NCBI GenBank assembly: GCA_046724395.1
Contig: JBKOWM010000072.1
Span: 1 to 8,516 of the forward strand
DNA from: DATAEU01 sp046724395
Lineage (GTDB): Bacteria > Actinomycetota > UBA4738 > HRBIN12
Reading direction: 5' to 3'
Length of the DNA stretch: 8,516 bases
The position numbers were made by a program, and so were the translations under genes. Positions 6,439-8,516 of the stretch are shown here, piece after piece (position 1 is the first letter of the stretch; each line of letters begins with the position of its first letter). A model generated the notes under the pieces. It saw only the letters and a list, made by a program, of their open reading frames with translations. It was not told where the DNA came from and ran no database searches.

Positions 6439-8321
6439 CACGCGCTCACCCGTCGGTCCGCGGCCGGGGCGGCGTGGAGGGCAGCGTGGATTGAGCGCGC
6501 GAGGTCCGGGCCGATCCCGGGCGTGGCGGCGATGTCCTCTTCGCTCGCGCGGCGGAGGCGTGCCAGGGAGCCGAACCGCTTGAGGAGCGACCGCTTTCGC
6601 GTCGGCCCGACGCCGGGGATCTCGTCCAGCGGGGAAGTCAGCGCCCGTCGCTCGCGCTTTTGCCGGTGATACGCGATCGCGAAGCGGTGCGCCTCGTCCC
6701 GCAGGTGCTGCAGGACGAACAGTGACTCCGAGCCGCGCGGGATCACCAACGGGTCCGGACGGTCGGGGAAGTAAACCTCCTCGAGCCGCTTGGCGAGGCC
6801 GATGGCGGGGATGTGCAGATCCGCGTCCGCAAGTTGGGTCGTCGCGACGGCGAGCTGCCCTCGCCCGCCGTCGACGACGATCAGCGACGGCGGGTACGCG
6901 AAGCGACGCCTCCGGCCTTCGCCGTCGCGCCCCTCGGCGTCGGCCGTCAGCCTGGCGAACCGACGGCGCAGCATCTCTCCCATGGAAGCGAAATCGTCCT
7001 GTCCGGCGACACCCTTGATCTCGAAGCGACGATAATCCTGCCGCTTGGGCAGGCCGTCCTCGAAGACCACCATCGAGCCCACTTTGTCGTTCGGCCCGAG
7101 GTTCGAGATGTCGTAGCACTCGATGCGAAGCGGCGGCTGCTCGAGCCCGAGCACGTTCGACAGCTCTGTCAACGCTCGCGAGCGGGCCCCGAAGTCCGAT
7201 GCCCGCCGGAGCTTGTGTCGCTGGAAATGGTCGCGCGCGTTCTGCGTCACCACCTCGAGCAGGCGGCGCTTGGCACCGCGCTCGGGGACCCCGATGGTGG
7301 TCGGACGGCCGCGGCGCCGACGCAGCCACTCGACGAGGACCTCGGCGTCGTCCGGCGGCTGCGGGACGAGGATCCGTGGCGGAACCTCGTCGCGCTCCAT
7401 GTACAGCTCGCGAACGAAGGACGCGACCAGCTGGGGCCGGTCGAGCTCCTCGACCCGGTCCACGATCCATCCCTTGCGTCCCATCACGCGCCCGCGGCGG
7501 ACGAAGAAGACCTGAAACGCGGCCTCGAGATCGTCCTCGACCATCCCGATCACGTCGAGGTCCTCCGGCTGCGTCAGAACCATCTCCTGGCTCTCCATGG
7601 CACGGCGAGCGGCGGTGAGCTGGTCCCGGAGCTTGGCCGCGAGCTCGTATTCCTGCCGGTCGGCCGCCTCGCCCATCTCACGCTTGAGCCGCTGCAGGAC
7701 CGGCCGATCGTTGCCGGCAAGGAATTCGGCCAACGCGTCGACCGAGGCGCGGTAGGACTCGTGCGTCGCGCCGGTCACCTCCGGCACGCACGGCCCGGCG
7801 CACCGGCCGATGTCGTAGTAGAGGCACGGCCGACGCGCGCGGCGGCGCTGATCGAAGAACGCGTTGGAGCACGTGCGGACCGGAAACACGCGGGTGACAG
7901 CGTCGAGCGTGTCGCGGATGGCGTAGGCGTGCCCGAACGGGCCGAAGTACCGGACGTTCTTGCGCTTGGCGCCCCGCAACACCTGGGCGCGCGGCCACTC
8001 CTCGCCGACGGTAAGCGCGAGGTACGGGTAGGACTTGTCGTCGCGGTACCGAACGTTGAACCTCGGGCGATGCTCCTGGATCAGGTTGTACTCGAGGAGC
8101 AGCGCGTCGACCTCGCCGGAGGCGACGATCCACTCGACCGACCTGGCCGCCGCCATCATCGCCTCGGTCCGAGCGTGCAGCGGCTTGCTCCAGTAGGACG
8201 CCAGCCGCTTACGGAGCGAGCGCGCTTTGCCCACATAGACCACGCGCGCGTCGCGGTCGCGGAACAGGTAGGCGCCGGGCGCATCGGGAATCGAAGACGT
8301 CTCGGGCCGCGCCACGCTCAC
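6438..8321 (-). CDS. uvrC: UvrABC excinuclease subunit C
   Basis: Makes the incisions on both sides of a DNA lesion during nucleotide excision repair, after UvrA and UvrB have located it. At 627 residues it is full length. The GIY-YIG domain spans about 15-95: PGAYLF and VVYVGKA, with R40 and the metal-binding E77 in LLLEYNLIQ. Four cysteines (C151, C166, C174, C178) match the iron-sulphur positions known in E. coli UvrC. The UvrB-binding UVR motif is at about 215-245. The RNase H-like 5'-incision domain has D404 (CYDISN), D443 (QDDFASM), D484 (VVDGGRGQL) and H545 (DEAHRFAI). Tandem helix-hairpin-helix motifs lie at 565-615 (IPGVGP, TPGIGP). GTG 8321 has no Shine-Dalgarno sequence but sits six bases after a -10-like box, so a leaderless transcript is plausible; GTG 8315 is an alternative start. 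It is the first gene of a pair with rapZ. Confidence 0.97.
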   Translation of the reverse strand: MSVARPETSSIPDAPGAYLFRDRDARVVYVGKARSLRKRLASYWSKPLHARTEAMMAAARSVEWIVASGEVDALLLEYNLIQEHRPRFNVRYRDDKSYPYLALTVGEEWPRAQVLRGAKRKNVRYFGPFGHAYAIRDTLDAVTRVFPVRTCSNAFFDQRRRARRPCLYYDIGRCAGPCVPEVTGATHESYRASVDALAEFLAGNDRPVLQRLKREMGEAADRQEYELAAKLRDQLTAARRAMESQEMVLTQPEDLDVIGMVEDDLEAAFQVFFVRRGRVMGRKGWIVDRVEELDRPQLVASFVRELYMERDEVPPRILVPQPPDDAEVLVEWLRRRRGRPTTIGVPERGAKRRLLEVVTQNARDHFQRHKLRRASDFGARSRALTELSNVLGLEQPPLRIECYDISNLGPNDKVGSMVVFEDGLPKRQDYRRFEIKGVAGQDDFASMGEMLRRRFARLTADAEGRDGEGRRRRFAYPPSLIVVDGGRGQLAVATTQLADADLHIPAIGLAKRLEEVYFPDRPDPLVIPRGSESLFVLQHLRDEAHRFAIAYHRQKRERRALTSPLDEIPGVGPTRKRSLLKRFGSLARLRRASEEDIAATPGIGPDLARSIHAALHAAPAADRRVSA

Positions 8322-8327
8322 GAAGTC

Positions 8328-8355
8328 ATCGTAACCGTGCCGAGGGACGTGTCCG
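8328..8355 (-). promoter_or_regulatory. Possible promoter of uvrC-rapZ with leaderless start
   Basis: On the minus strand CGGACA (8355-8350, four of six matches to TTGACA) is followed after 16 bases by TACGAT (8333-8328), which fits TANNNT. Initiation about seven bases beyond would fall at or beside the GTG at 8321. That agrees with the lack of a ribosome binding site. It lies between uvrC and the tandem repeat. Confidence 0.45.
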
Positions 8356-8369
8356 GGAACGCCCGGGGT

Positions 8370-8416
8370 CTGGGGGCTGAAGAAGCGAGCGCGAATGCGC
8401 GAGCGTTAGCCCCCAG
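8370..8416 (+). repeat. Imperfect inverted repeat (hairpin) in the first tandem unit
   Basis: Left arm CTGGGGGCTGA (8370-8380) pairs with TTAGCCCCCAG (8406-8416): 11 pairs including one G-U if read as plus-strand RNA, and a C-A mismatch on the other strand. The 25-base loop contains GCGC-GAAT-GCGC (8389-8400), a possible inner stem. The mirror repeat GCGAGCGCG-AAT-GCGCGAGCG spans 8385-8405. No T-run follows. Confidence 0.85.
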
Positions 8417-8427
8417 GGTGGCGGGGT

Positions 8428-8474
8428 CTGGGGGCTGAAGAAGCGAGCGCGAATGCGCGAGCGTTAGCCCCCAG
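8428..8474 (+). repeat. Same hairpin in the second tandem unit
   Basis: Arms at 8428-8438 and 8464-8474 are identical to those 58 bases earlier. The third left arm is visible at 8486-8496, but its partner lies beyond the window. Confidence 0.85.
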
Positions 8475-8516
8475 GGTGGCGGGGTCTGGGGGCTGAAGAA
8501 GCGAGCGCGAATGCGC

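Larger units (their letters stand above)
8365..8516. repeat. 58-bp perfect tandem repeat, 2.6 copies, running off the right edge
   Basis: Units start at 8365, 8423 and 8481 with identical sequence; the third is cut after 36 bases by the window end. The shared sequence may begin one base earlier at 8364. The period of 58 is not a multiple of three, and every plus-strand frame meets a stop within or soon after one unit, so this is not coding. Each unit holds an inverted repeat around a mirror-symmetric core. There are no variable spacers, so it is not a CRISPR array, and no transposase is visible. The copy number may be larger outside the window, and the array's function is unknown. Confidence 0.95.

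Noticed and set aside
6439..7470. N-terminal extension that would make a 647-residue RapZ fusion
   Set aside because: It lies entirely inside uvrC in a different frame and shows no domain. The standard 303-residue RapZ begins at 6438.
8370..8416. Classical intrinsic terminator for a plus-strand gene entering from the left
   Set aside because: There is no plus-strand gene to terminate in the window and no T-run after the stem. A terminator role for a gene beyond the right edge cannot be judged.
8365..8516. CRISPR array
   Set aside because: All 58 bases repeat exactly with no variable spacers, and no cas gene is in the window.

Overview
This is a very GC-rich bacterial window in which every credible gene lies on the minus strand, so transcription runs from the right edge towards the left. 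In transcription order the genes are uvrC, rapZ, gap, pgk, tpiA, a phosphoglycerate mutase of the archaeal type (apgM), and a DppC/OppC-type ABC permease cut by the left edge. The high GC content, the arginine in the RapZ P-loop (GLSGAGRS, as in actinobacterial homologues) and the uvrC-rapZ-gap-pgk-tpi order all point to an actinobacterium. A deep-branching environmental lineage such as Thermoleophilia/Gaiellales is possible, but that is inference.

Layout by region. Positions 8365-8516 hold a perfect 58-bp tandem repeat running off the right edge, followed by a short promoter-like stretch (8322-8364). UvrC (8321-6438) overlaps rapZ (6438-5527) by one base. A 132-bp gap (5526-5395) carries a perfect 20-bp palindrome just after rapZ, then a probable promoter and strong ribosome binding site for gap. 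The genes gap (5394-4387), pgk (4386-3187), tpiA (3185-2409) and apgM (2392-1130) are packed with 0, 1 and 16 bases between them and form one translationally coupled operon. A 97-bp gap with a -10-like box and a small inverted repeat precedes the permease (1032 to beyond position 1).

The four central genes encode four linked lower-glycolysis/gluconeogenesis enzymes. Triose-phosphate isomerase interconverts DHAP and G3P, GAPDH makes 1,3-bisphosphoglycerate, PGK makes 3-phosphoglycerate plus ATP, and ApgM makes 2-phosphoglycerate. UvrC (nucleotide excision repair) and RapZ (a nucleotide-binding regulatory adaptor) are conserved neighbours of this operon in Actinobacteria. There the block rapZ-yvcK-whiA-gap is usual; here yvcK and whiA are absent from it.

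Most of the window is ordinary housekeeping sequence. The most unusual element is the right-edge tandem repeat, in which a mirror repeat is nested inside an inverted repeat. I found no CRISPR array, defence system, insertion sequence, tRNA or rRNA.
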